Source: Pseudomonas marginalis
Lineage (GTDB): Bacteria; Pseudomonadota; Gammaproteobacteria; Pseudomonadales; Pseudomonadaceae
Reading direction: 5' to 3'
Assembly: GCF_900105325.1 (NCBI RefSeq)
Contig: NZ_FNSU01000003.1
Location: forward strand, 3,733,501 to 3,797,500
DNA length: 64,000 nucleotides
Part shown: piece after piece, positions 51,116-61,460 of the stretch
Layout: each line of letters opens with the position of its first letter
Numbering within the stretch: the first letter of the stretch is position 1
Program-made: the position numbers and the translations under genes
The notes under the pieces: model-generated
What the model saw: only the letters and a program-made list of their open reading frames with translations
What the model was told of the DNA's origin: nothing
The model's database searches: none

Positions 51116-51503
51116 ATTTGCGGATATCGCTTGATGCTTCATCGTTGACGCCGCACACGCGACTGATACACCTGCTTCAAACGTCAGGACTGGCTCTTTT
51201 GCCAGCGGTGCACGTCTCTTCTGACGAGCCTAACAAGGCTACTGACGAGCACACTCATTTTATAAGCAGGCGATCAACTGTATCGGCTGTGCCCAGCGAC
51301 GAGCATCCGAGGCCACGATTGGCCGGCACCGGACTCGAGGGCAACATTTCCAGGCCGACACACTGATTGAAACTAACGTCAGTGAATGTTCGGCAGATAC
51401 ACTTCCTGACAGCCCAAGCAGACGATTGATGGTCAAGCCATTCGATACGTGCGCTTGAGCACTTCACGGGCACTCATTTACACGCAGTGATGACGAGAAC
51501 GCC
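51116..51503. other. Long rpsU-dnaG spacer without a recognisable gene
   Basis: About 390 bp. I find no convincing coding frame on either strand: the open stretches have unusual codons and no ribosome binding sites. It does not resemble the YqeY gene that, from memory, sits here in PAO1. It may carry the dnaG/rpoD promoters. Short repeats of GACGAGC (near 51224-51251 and 51297) are visible. Confidence 0.6.
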
Positions 51504-53474
51504 ATGGCCGGGCTGATTCCCCAGAGCTTTATTGACGACCTTCTGAACCGCACCGACATTGTCGATGTTGTCAGCTCGCGCCTGCAATTGAAGAAGGCCG
51601 GCAAAAACTACACGGCCTGCTGCCCGTTCCACAAGGAAAAAACCCCGTCATTCAGCGTCAGCCCCGACAAGCAGTTCTACTACTGCTTCGGCTGCGGCGC
51701 AGGCGGCAACGCCCTCGGCTTCCTGATGGACCACGACAACCTGGACTTCCCCCAGGCGATCGAGGACCTGGCGAAAGCCGCCGGCATGGAAGTCCCCCGC
51801 GAAGAAAGTGGCCGCCCGCATAAACCACGGCAACCCACCGACTCGCCGCTGTACCCGCTGCTGACTGCCGCTGCCGACTTCTATCGTCAGGCCCTTAAAA
51901 GCCATCCACAGCGCAAGGCCGCCGTCGACTACCTGAAGGGACGCGGCCTGACCGGCGAAATCGCCCGCGACTTCGGCCTCGGCTTTGCTCCACCTGGCTG
52001 GGACAACCTGTACAAACACCTGAGCAGCGATACCCTGCAGCAAAAAGCCATGATCGACGCCGGCCTTCTGGTTGAGAACGCCGAGACCGGCAAGCGCTAC
52101 GACCGCTTCCGCGACCGCGTAATGTTCCCGATCCGCGACAGCCGTGGCCGCATCATCGCCTTCGGCGGCCGAGTGCTGGGGGATGACAAGCCCAAGTACC
52201 TGAACTCCCCGGAAACCCCGGTATTCCACAAGGGCCAGGAACTCTACGGCCTGTTCGAAGCCCGCAAGAACAATCGAAACCTCGATGAAATCATCGTGGT
52301 CGAAGGCTATATGGACGTGATCGCCCTGGCCCAGCAAGGTTTGCGCAACGCCGTGGCCACCCTCGGCACCGCCACCAGCGAAGAACACTTGAAGCGCCTG
52401 TTTCGCGTCGTGCCAAGCGTGCTGTTCTGCTTCGACGGCGACCAGGCCGGCCGCAACGCCGCCTGGCGCGCGCTCGAAGCCACCCTGTCGAGCCTGCAGG
52501 ATGGGCGCCGCGCGCGCTTCCTGTTCCTGCCCGAAGGGGAAGACCCGGATACCCTGGTGCGCTCCGAAGGCACCGACGCATTCCGCGCCCGCATCAATCA
52601 ACATGCGCAGCCGTTGGCGGATTATTTCTTCCAGCAACTGACCGAAGAAGCCGACCCACGCTCCCTCGAAGGCAAGGCCCATATGGCCACCCTCGCAGCA
52701 CCCTTGATCGACAAGGTTCCAGGGGCGAACCTGCGCACCCTGATGCGCCAACGCCTGCTGGAAATTACAGGACTGAGTGGCGAGGCCGTCAGCCAGCTGG
52801 TGCACAGCGCGCCGCAGGACGCGCCGCCTGCCTACGACCCAGGCATGGATTATGACGCCATGCCGGACTATGCCGACTTCCATCAACCCCAGGAGGCGTA
52901 TGCCCCCCAGCAGGAATGGACGCCGAAGAAGCCCGGTGCCGGCGGCAAGAAATGGGACAAGAAACCCTGGAGCAAAAACGGCAAGCGCGGCGATCGCGAT
53001 GAAGCCTACGCACCTCGCACGCCGGTCGCCGTAGAAGCGCCCACATTGATTGCCCTGCGCACGCTTATCCACCACCCGCAATTAGCGAGCAAGGTTGAAA
53101 GCGCCGACCATTTTGCCAACGCGAGCAATACCTACGCTCAGGTGCTGATCGCACTGATCGAGGCCGTGCAGAAAAATCCTAAGCTAAACTCCATTCAGCT
53201 GATGGCTCGCTGGCATGGCACGGAACAGGGTCGTTTGTTGAAGGCACTCGCGGAAAAGGAGTGGCTAATTGACGGCGATAACCTTGAACAACAGTTTTTA
53301 GACACCATTACTAGGTTATCCGCGGGTCAGCACACGCAGACCCTCGATGAACTCATCAAGAGAGCAAGACAGCCGGGATTATCGGCTGAAGAGCAAATTC
53401 AGATAGCAAAACAGATGCGCGACCTCTTAAAACAGAATGTTTCCGCATCAAACCCGACCTCAGCTGGCGTGTGA
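51504..53474 (+). CDS. dnaG: DNA primase
   Basis: Synthesises RNA primers at replication forks. 656 aa. N-terminal CHC2 zinc domain: CPFHKEKTPSF with CFGCGAGGN. TOPRIM catalytic core: VVEGYMDVIAL, then FCFDGDQAGRNAAWRAL. The C-terminal domain (about 510-656) binds DnaB helicase; a Pro/Lys-rich linker (about 440-505) precedes it. Co-transcribed with rpoD, which starts 67 bp downstream. Confidence 0.97.
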   Translation: MAGLIPQSFIDDLLNRTDIVDVVSSRLQLKKAGKNYTACCPFHKEKTPSFSVSPDKQFYYCFGCGAGGNALGFLMDHDNLDFPQAIEDLAKAAGMEVPREESGRPHKPRQPTDSPLYPLLTAAADFYRQALKSHPQRKAAVDYLKGRGLTGEIARDFGLGFAPPGWDNLYKHLSSDTLQQKAMIDAGLLVENAETGKRYDRFRDRVMFPIRDSRGRIIAFGGRVLGDDKPKYLNSPETPVFHKGQELYGLFEARKNNRNLDEIIVVEGYMDVIALAQQGLRNAVATLGTATSEEHLKRLFRVVPSVLFCFDGDQAGRNAAWRALEATLSSLQDGRRARFLFLPEGEDPDTLVRSEGTDAFRARINQHAQPLADYFFQQLTEEADPRSLEGKAHMATLAAPLIDKVPGANLRTLMRQRLLEITGLSGEAVSQLVHSAPQDAPPAYDPGMDYDAMPDYADFHQPQEAYAPQQEWTPKKPGAGGKKWDKKPWSKNGKRGDRDEAYAPRTPVAVEAPTLIALRTLIHHPQLASKVESADHFANASNTYAQVLIALIEAVQKNPKLNSIQLMARWHGTEQGRLLKALAEKEWLIDGDNLEQQFLDTITRLSAGQHTQTLDELIKRARQPGLSAEEQIQIAKQMRDLLKQNVSASNPTSAGV

Positions 53475-53541
53475 GGTCATAGCTCGGGTATAATCCTCGG
53501 CTTGTTTTTTGCCCGCCAAGACCTTCAGTGGATAGGGTGTT

Positions 53542-55392
<1,851 letters not shown>

Positions 55393-55400
55393 CACCAGAA

Positions 55401-55424
55401 CCCCCGGCCCAGGCCGGGGGTTTT
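55401..55424 (+). terminator. Intrinsic terminator of the rpsU-dnaG-rpoD operon
   Basis: CCCCCGGCC / GGCCGGGGG followed by TTTTGCTTTG, 8 bp after the rpoD stop. Confidence 0.92.
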
Positions 55425-55513
55425 GCTTTGTACAGATAAAATCCCGCGCAAATCCCCTCCCCCGCAATGCCCGTCTACACTCGAAACATTCCCCGTGCCA
55501 TAACGAGACCGTT

Positions 55514-58500
55514 ATGCCCAGATTGCCGACTGTGTTGCTGCTGTCGCTGCTGACCTGGACCGCAACGGCTGGCGCGTTGACTCTTAGCGATGATGAGCGT
55601 GGCTGGCTGGCGGACCATCAGGAGTTGCGCGTGGGGGTGGACGCCTCCTGGCCACCTTTCGAATACCGTGATGAAGAGGGCCGCTACCAAGGCCTGGCGG
55701 CGGACTACGTACGCCTGATCCAGGAACGCCTGGGGGTCAGGATCAAACTGATTGAGCCGGTCAATTGGAGTGCCTTGCTGGAGCGGGCACGCCACAACCA
55801 ACTCGACCTGCTGCCGGGCATCATGTCTACCCCCGAGCGCCAGGACTTCATGGCATTCACACGCCCTTACCTGGACTTTCCCATTGTCATCCTTGCCCAT
55901 GAAGGCGGCGCCCGACCACGCAACCTCAATGACCTTTATGGGCTGAAGATTGCCGTGGTGGAAAATTATGCCCCCCATGAACTGCTACGCACCCACCATC
56001 CAGACCTCAACCTGGTGGCCCTGCCCAATGTCAGTTCGACGCTGCAGGCGTTGGCCACCGACGAAGTCGACGCCGTGGTGGGCGACCTCGCGTCAAGCGT
56101 CTGGAGTCTGCGCCAGCTCAAGCTCGATGGCCTGTACGTAAGTGGTGAAACGCCGTACCGCTATCAATTGGCGATGGGTGTACCACGGGACAACAAAATA
56201 CTGGTAGGCATCCTGGACAAGGTTCTCGCTGACCTCAGCCCGGCCGAAACCGAAGCCATCCAGCAACACTGGGTGGGCAGCCTCACCGACCACCGTACGT
56301 TCTGGACCGACCTGCTGATGTACGGCCTGCCCACCGTGCTGTTGTTGAGCACCGTATTGGCCATCGTCATTCGGATCAATCGCCGGCTGAGTTCGGAAAT
56401 TTCCCGCCGCGTCGCCCTCGAACAGGAACTGCGCAGCAGCGAATACCACTATCGCGGCCTGGTGGAGAGCCTGTCTGCCATCGCCTGGGAAGCCAGCGTT
56501 AGCGATTTCACCTACAGCTATGTGTCACCCCACGCCGAGGATCTGCTCGGTTACCCGCGCGCCCATTGGCTGATTCCGGGCTTCTGGCGCAATATCATTC
56601 ACCCCGCCGACCTCATCCGCGCCGAAGCCTATTGCTACCGGGAAACCCGCGCCAACCGCGACCACAGCATCGACTATCGGGTGATCACGGCGGACGGCCG
56701 CTGCCTTTGGGTGCGCGACATTGTGAGCCTGATCGAACACGGCCATGAGCCAGTGTTGCGGGGCTTGATGATCGACATCAGCGAAGCCAAACGTACTGAA
56801 GAGGCGCTGCAGCTTTCCGAGCAAAAATTTGCTTCCGTGTTTCAGCAATGCCCGGACATCCTGGTGATCGCGCGACTGTCCGATGGCTGCCTGCTTGAGG
56901 TCAACAAAGCATTTGAGGACCAAGTGGGCCTGAAAGCCGCGCAGGTGATCGGAAAAACCGCGACCGCCCTGAATATCTGGGGCATCCCCGGTATCGGCCC
57001 CGATCTGTTGAAACGCGTGCAAACCACCAGCATTCGCAACCTGGAAATGCCCTTTCTGCGCAGCAATGGCCAGGCCTTTATCGGGCTGATTTCCGCCGAG
57101 CCGTTTCAACTCGACACCACTGAAGCCATTGTGGTGGTGGTCCGCGACATCACCCAGCTCAAGGAAACCCAGCAACAACTGCAAATCTCCGAAGAGAAAT
57201 TCGCCAAGGCCTTCCACGCCTCTCCCGATGGCTTGCTGCTGAGCCGCCAGCGGGATGGCCTGCTGATTGAAGTGAACGATGGTTTCAGTCGCATCACCGG
57301 CTTCAACAGCACGACATCCCTCGACCAATCGACCCTTGACCTGGGCATCTGGGTCGATCTTAACGAACGCAAGCACATGCTGGAGTTGATGCATCAAGAT
57401 GGATACGTGCGTGACTTCATCTGCCATATACGCCGCAGCGACGGGCAGATCCGGCTGTGCGAAGTCTCCAGCCGACCACTGCCAATTGCCGGTGAAGACT
57501 GCATGCTCACCATCGCCCGGGACATCACCGAGCGCCAGCTGATGCAGGAAAAACTGCAACAGGCCGCCACGGTATTCGAGAGTACCGCCGAGGGCGTATT
57601 GATCACCGACACGCGCCAGAACATCAGCGCCGTCAACCGCGCCTTCAGCGAGATCACCGGCTACAGCGAAGCCGAAGCCCTTGGCCAGACACCGCGCCTG
57701 CTCGCCTCCGGCCTGCATGACAGTGCCTTCTACGCCGCCATGTGGCACCAGTTGACGGCCCAAGGTCATTGGCAGGGCGAAATCTCCAACCGCCGCAAGA
57801 ACGGCGAGTTGTACCCCAGCTGGCTGACCATCAGCGCCGTGCGCAACCGCGACCAGTTGATCACGCATTTTGTCGCGGTGTTTGCCGACATCTCCAGCCT
57901 CAAGCTGGCCCAGGCGCGCCTCGACTATCAGGCGCACCACGACCCGCTGACCGGCCTGCCGAACCGCACACTGTTTGAAAGTCGGCTGCAGGCGGCCCTC
58001 AACGGCCATCAGGAAACCGGCAAACAAGGCGCGGTGCTGTTTCTCGACCTGGATCGTTTCAAACACATCAATGACAGCCTCGGCCACCCGATCGGCGACC
58101 TGCTGCTCAAAGACATCGCCGTACGCCTCAAGGAGCAACTGCGTGACATCGACACCGTCGCGCGCCTGGGCGGCGATGAATTCATCATCCTGCTGCCCGG
58201 CCTGCAACACGCCAGCGACGCCGAGCAACTGGCCAATAAGCTGCTGGCCTGCTTCACCCCACCGTTCCAGGCCGGCGAACACGAGTTCTTCATCAGCGCC
58301 AGCATCGGCACCAGCCTGTACCCCCAGGACGGCACCGACGTGGCCACCCTGGTCAAGAACGCCGACGCCGCGATGTACCGCTCCAAGGCCAAGGGGCGTA
58401 ACCGGGTCGAAAGTTACACCCGCGACCTGACAGCCCAGGCCAACGAGCGCGTGGCACTGGAGCACGAACTGCGGCGAGCCATCGAACGTGATGAGTTGGT

Positions 58501-59257
58501 CCTGTATTACCAGCCAAAACTGAGCCTGCTGACACAAGAATTGATCGGCGCCGAAGCCTTGATCCGCTGGCACCACCCCACCTTTGGCGACGTCTCGCCC
58601 GAACACTTCATTGCCCTGGCCGAAGAGAACGGCATGATCCTGCAGATTGGCGACTGGGTGCTGGAGCACGCCTGCCTGCAAATGCACACCTGGCAAAGCA
58701 CTTTCGATGGTTTTGGCCCGCTATCGGTCAACCTCGCCGGCGCGCAACTGCGCCACCCTGGTTTACTGGCTCGTATCGAACAGCTACTGCGCGACTACAG
58801 CCTCGAACCGGGCTGCCTGCAACTGGAGATCACTGAAAACTTCATCATGAGCCAGGCCGAAGAAGCGCTGGCAGTCCTGCACCAACTCAAGCGCCTGGGC
58901 GTACAGCTGGCGATCGACGATTTCGGCACCGGCTATTCGTCCCTCAGCTATCTCAAGCGCCTGCCCCTGGATTTCCTGAAGATCGACCAGTCCTTCGTCC
59001 GCGGCCTGCCTGACGACCCCCACGACGTCGCCATCGTGCGCGCCATCATCGCCCTGGGCCACAGCATGCAATTCACCATCATCGCAGAAGGCGTGGAGAA
59101 CCCCGCGCAGCAAGCCTTCCTGGCCGCTGAAGGCTGCGAACAGATGCAGGGCTACATTGTCAGCCTGCCGCTACCGCCCGAGCTTTTTGCGGCTACCTTC
59201 CTTCGCAGGAGCATTGAGGATTTTTCGGATAGCACAGTGGAGAAACCATCGTTATAA
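55514..59257 (+). CDS. rmcA: c-di-GMP phosphodiesterase/cyclase with periplasmic sensor (RmcA type)
   Basis: 1,247-aa membrane protein. Order: signal peptide (1-20), SBP_bac_3 periplasmic domain (about 35-255), transmembrane helix (about 272-295), four PAS domains (about 305-800), GGDEF (about 810-970) and EAL (about 985-1235). GGDEF is intact (RLGGDEF near 885). EAL catalytic residues are all present: AEALIRW, NLAGAQLR, LEITEN, DDFGTGYSS, KIDQSF and AEGVEN. Size, domain order and position beside rpoD match P. aeruginosa RmcA (PA0575), a redox/arginine-responsive regulator of biofilm c-di-GMP. Net activity cannot be told from sequence; RmcA acts mainly as a phosphodiesterase. Confidence 0.92.
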   Translation: MPRLPTVLLLSLLTWTATAGALTLSDDERGWLADHQELRVGVDASWPPFEYRDEEGRYQGLAADYVRLIQERLGVRIKLIEPVNWSALLERARHNQLDLLPGIMSTPERQDFMAFTRPYLDFPIVILAHEGGARPRNLNDLYGLKIAVVENYAPHELLRTHHPDLNLVALPNVSSTLQALATDEVDAVVGDLASSVWSLRQLKLDGLYVSGETPYRYQLAMGVPRDNKILVGILDKVLADLSPAETEAIQQHWVGSLTDHRTFWTDLLMYGLPTVLLLSTVLAIVIRINRRLSSEISRRVALEQELRSSEYHYRGLVESLSAIAWEASVSDFTYSYVSPHAEDLLGYPRAHWLIPGFWRNIIHPADLIRAEAYCYRETRANRDHSIDYRVITADGRCLWVRDIVSLIEHGHEPVLRGLMIDISEAKRTEEALQLSEQKFASVFQQCPDILVIARLSDGCLLEVNKAFEDQVGLKAAQVIGKTATALNIWGIPGIGPDLLKRVQTTSIRNLEMPFLRSNGQAFIGLISAEPFQLDTTEAIVVVVRDITQLKETQQQLQISEEKFAKAFHASPDGLLLSRQRDGLLIEVNDGFSRITGFNSTTSLDQSTLDLGIWVDLNERKHMLELMHQDGYVRDFICHIRRSDGQIRLCEVSSRPLPIAGEDCMLTIARDITERQLMQEKLQQAATVFESTAEGVLITDTRQNISAVNRAFSEITGYSEAEALGQTPRLLASGLHDSAFYAAMWHQLTAQGHWQGEISNRRKNGELYPSWLTISAVRNRDQLITHFVAVFADISSLKLAQARLDYQAHHDPLTGLPNRTLFESRLQAALNGHQETGKQGAVLFLDLDRFKHINDSLGHPIGDLLLKDIAVRLKEQLRDIDTVARLGGDEFIILLPGLQHASDAEQLANKLLACFTPPFQAGEHEFFISASIGTSLYPQDGTDVATLVKNADAAMYRSKAKGRNRVESYTRDLTAQANERVALEHELRRAIERDELVLYYQPKLSLLTQELIGAEALIRWHHPTFGDVSPEHFIALAEENGMILQIGDWVLEHACLQMHTWQSTFDGFGPLSVNLAGAQLRHPGLLARIEQLLRDYSLEPGCLQLEITENFIMSQAEEALAVLHQLKRLGVQLAIDDFGTGYSSLSYLKRLPLDFLKIDQSFVRGLPDDPHDVAIVRAIIALGHSMQFTIIAEGVENPAQQAFLAAEGCEQMQGYIVSLPLPPELFAATFLRRSIEDFSDSTVEKPSL

Positions 59258-59272
59258 TCCGCGACCTACTGA

Positions 59273-59349
59273 GGGCCTATAGCTCAGTTGGTCAGAGCAG
59301 AGGACTCATAATCCTTTGGTCCACGGTTCAAGTCCGTGTGGGCCCACCA
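59273..59349 (+). tRNA. tRNA with CAU anticodon, probably tRNA-Ile2 (lysidine-modified)
   Basis: 77 nt including encoded CCA. Acceptor GGGCCTA/TGGGCCC with a G-T pair, D-arm AGCTCAGTTGGTCAGAGC, anticodon loop CTCATAA (CAU), T-arm CACGGTTCAAGTCCGTG. C4-G69 and C5-G68 in the acceptor and the overall likeness to E. coli tRNA-Ile2 (CTTTGGTCCxxGGTTCAAGTCC) favour Ile2, in which TilS converts C34 to lysidine to read AUA. Elongator tRNA-Met is the alternative. A TATAAT at 59253-59258 overlaps the rmcA stop and may be its -10. Confidence 0.9.
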
Positions 59350-59355
59350 AACAAG

Positions 59356-59379
59356 AAAGCCGCGCATTGCGCGGCTTTT
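59356..59379 (+). terminator. Terminator after the tRNA gene
   Basis: AAAGCCGCGC-ATT-GCGCGGCTTTT directly after the tRNA; a tight Rho-independent terminator. Confidence 0.92.
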
Positions 59380-59423
59380 GTGTGTCTGGCCCAGACGTTT
59401 TGCGTGGGGGGCGGCCTACAACC

Positions 59424-59849
59424 TCACTTCGCAAACAACTGCCCAATATCCCTGAATGCCTTGAACTCCAACGCATTGCCGCACGGGTCGAACAGGAACA
59501 AGGTCGCCTGCTCACCCACCTGTCCCTTGAACCGAATATGCGGTTCCAACACAAACGTCGTCTGCCGCGCCTGTAAACGGTCTGCCAGGGCGTGCCAATC
59601 TTCCCAGCCCAGCACCACGCCAAAATGCGGCACGGGCACGTCGTGGCCGTCGACGGCGTTGGTGTGGGCGGCTTCCTGGGAGGCGGTTTTCGGGTGTTCG
59701 TGGATCACCAGTTGATGGCCGAAGAAGTTGAAGTCGACCCAGTGTTCGCTGGAGCGGCCCTCCTCCAACCCAAAGACGTCGCCGTAGAAGTGCCGTGCAG
59801 CGGCGAGATCGAATACCGGAATTGCCAGGTGAAAGGGCGCGAGTGTCAT
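59424..59849 (-). CDS. VOC (glyoxalase/dioxygenase superfamily) protein
   Basis: 141-aa single-domain VOC protein with two beta-alpha-beta-beta-beta repeats. Possible metal ligands are His8 in FHLAIPVFDLAAARHFYGD, the HFGVVL histidine, and Glu in NALEFKAF. Members include glyoxalase-like and fosfomycin-resistance-like enzymes; the substrate cannot be assigned. Divergent from the LysR regulator across a 111-bp gap, which is the usual arrangement of a LysR factor and its target. Confidence 0.85.
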   Translation of the reverse strand: MTLAPFHLAIPVFDLAAARHFYGDVFGLEEGRSSEHWVDFNFFGHQLVIHEHPKTASQEAAHTNAVDGHDVPVPHFGVVLGWEDWHALADRLQARQTTFVLEPHIRFKGQVGEQATLFLFDPCGNALEFKAFRDIGQLFAK

Positions 59850-59960
59850 CAGTTCAAACCTCTATGGGCGTTAGTAACCCGAGTTTAGCCTTGCTCCCAA
59901 CGATGAAAAGACGATAGTTTTTGCGTCGAGCTCAAAAATTTTTGATGAATCGAGACATCG

Positions 59961-60830
59961 ATGCTGCGTGAATTGAAGACCTTTATTGCGGTAACGCGCC
60001 ACGGGACGTTTGCGTCAGCGGGCATGCATATCGGGCTGACGCAGTCAGCGGTGAGTGCCCAGATTCGTCAGTTGGAGCAAGCGCTGGGCGTGCAGCTGTT
60101 CGACCGCACCGGCCGCCAGGCCACCCTGAATGCCGCCGGTTTGCGCGCATTACCCTTGGCCAAGGAGATTCTGGAGACCTTCAACCGCATGGCGGTGCCG
60201 GTGAATACCAATGAATACCGGGGTGAGTTGAAAGTCGGTGCTATCACTACGGCTCAAACCGGTTTGCTGCCCCAGGCGCTGGTGCGCTTGCGCCAGGCCG
60301 CGCCAACGGTTGAGTGCAAGTTGGTGCCTGGTGTCTCCCTGGAGCTGTTGAACCAGGTCGACGCTGGAGAGTTGGATTCGGCAATCATCATTCGACCGCC
60401 CTTCGACCTGCCCAAGGAGTTGTATGTGCAGGTGCTGCGCAAGGAGCCGTTCGTGTTGGTCGTGCCGAACACATTGGTGGGCGACGACCCTTTGCACCTA
60501 CTCAACACCCAGCCCCATGTGCGCTATGACCGTGCTTCGTTTGGCGGCCGACTCGTAAGCCGGTTTCTGCGCGAGCAGAAGCTTGAGGTGCAAGTGGCGC
60601 TGGAGCTGGATGAACTCGAAGCCATCGTCAGGATGGTGGAGTGTGGCCTGGGCGTATCGTTGATTCCAAAGGCAGGCTTGTGGCTGGAGCGCTCGCCCCA
60701 AGTAAGAATAATCCCGCTGGGCAAGCTGACTTTTTTCCGCGAGATCATCCTGCTGGGCCGCTACAGCCAACGTCACCTGCCGGTACCACAACTGTTTGCC
60801 CGCTGCCTGCTGGCCGATCCAAGCCTGTAA
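59961..60830 (+). CDS. LysR family transcriptional regulator
   Basis: 289 aa. N-terminal winged helix-turn-helix (LKTFIAVTRHGTFASAGMHIGLTQSAVSAQIRQLE by position 4-38, recognition part TQSAVSAQI). C-terminal periplasmic-binding-like effector domain (about 90-285). Divergent from the VOC gene, which it may regulate. The divergent gap holds an AT-rich tract (AAAAATTTTT near 59933-59942) that could be part of its operator. The effector is unknown. Confidence 0.9.
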   Translation: MLRELKTFIAVTRHGTFASAGMHIGLTQSAVSAQIRQLEQALGVQLFDRTGRQATLNAAGLRALPLAKEILETFNRMAVPVNTNEYRGELKVGAITTAQTGLLPQALVRLRQAAPTVECKLVPGVSLELLNQVDAGELDSAIIIRPPFDLPKELYVQVLRKEPFVLVVPNTLVGDDPLHLLNTQPHVRYDRASFGGRLVSRFLREQKLEVQVALELDELEAIVRMVECGLGVSLIPKAGLWLERSPQVRIIPLGKLTFFREIILLGRYSQRHLPVPQLFARCLLADPSL

Positions 60831-60866
60831 CATGCGTTCCCATTGCCGCCCGTCACGGAGCCCCAC

Positions 60867-61313
60867 GTGCCTGTTCTAGATGAAATCGATCGCCAGTTGA
60901 TCGCCACCTTGCAGATCAACGCCCGCGAAAGCGTGGCCATGCTTGCCCGGCAGTTGGGCATTGCGCGCACCACTGTGACGTCGCGCCTTGCGCGCCTGGA
61001 GAAAACCCAGGTGATCACCGGTTATGGTGTGCGCCTGGGTCAACGCGTGGCAGATGGCGGCTTGCAGGCCTATGTGGGGATCACCGTGCAACCGCGCTCG
61101 GGCAAAGAAGTGCTGCGCAGGCTGAGCGCCATGGCCCAGGTTCAACAATTGTGCGCGGTCAGCGGCGAGTTCGATTACGTGGCCTGGTTGCGCACCGATT
61201 CGCCGGAACAGCTCGATCAATTATTGGACCAGATCGGCAGTGTCGATGGCGTGGAGAAAACCACCACATCGATCATCCTCAGTAACAAATTGGATCGCGG
61301 CCAACCAATCTGA
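60867..61313 (+). CDS. Lrp/AsnC family transcriptional regulator
   Basis: 148-aa regulator. N-terminal helix-turn-helix (IDRQLIATLQINARESVAML, LGIARTTVTSRLARLE), C-terminal RAM ligand-binding domain (about 65-145, VQQLCAVSGEFDYVAW). The start is taken as GTG at 60867, preceded by CGGAG; a TTG eight codons upstream lies before that site. It is next to davB and oriented toward it, as is a Lrp-type regulator in P. putida, so it probably senses lysine or another amino acid and controls davBA; this is inference. Confidence 0.9.
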   Translation: MPVLDEIDRQLIATLQINARESVAMLARQLGIARTTVTSRLARLEKTQVITGYGVRLGQRVADGGLQAYVGITVQPRSGKEVLRRLSAMAQVQQLCAVSGEFDYVAWLRTDSPEQLDQLLDQIGSVDGVEKTTTSIILSNKLDRGQPI

Positions 61314-61460
61314 CCACCTAATTCGTCACTATGACTAAAAACAATTCATTCCGACGACACTTTGCGTCTTATTAACGAACGCAACGCTCCCTAAACTGGC
61401 TGCCATCTTTTCCTATACTCAGCGGGTCACTTCCCGCCGAGTCGTCAGCAAGGGCCCGCC

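Noticed and set aside
51118..51366. 82-codon frame between rpsU and dnaG as a gene or yqeY remnant
   Set aside because: It starts with TTG without a ribosome binding site and shows no similarity to YqeY or any other family I know.
59273..59349. tRNA-Met (elongator) assignment
   Set aside because: The anticodon is CAU, but the acceptor pairs C4-G69 and C5-G68 and general likeness fit tRNA-Ile2 better; kept as an alternative.
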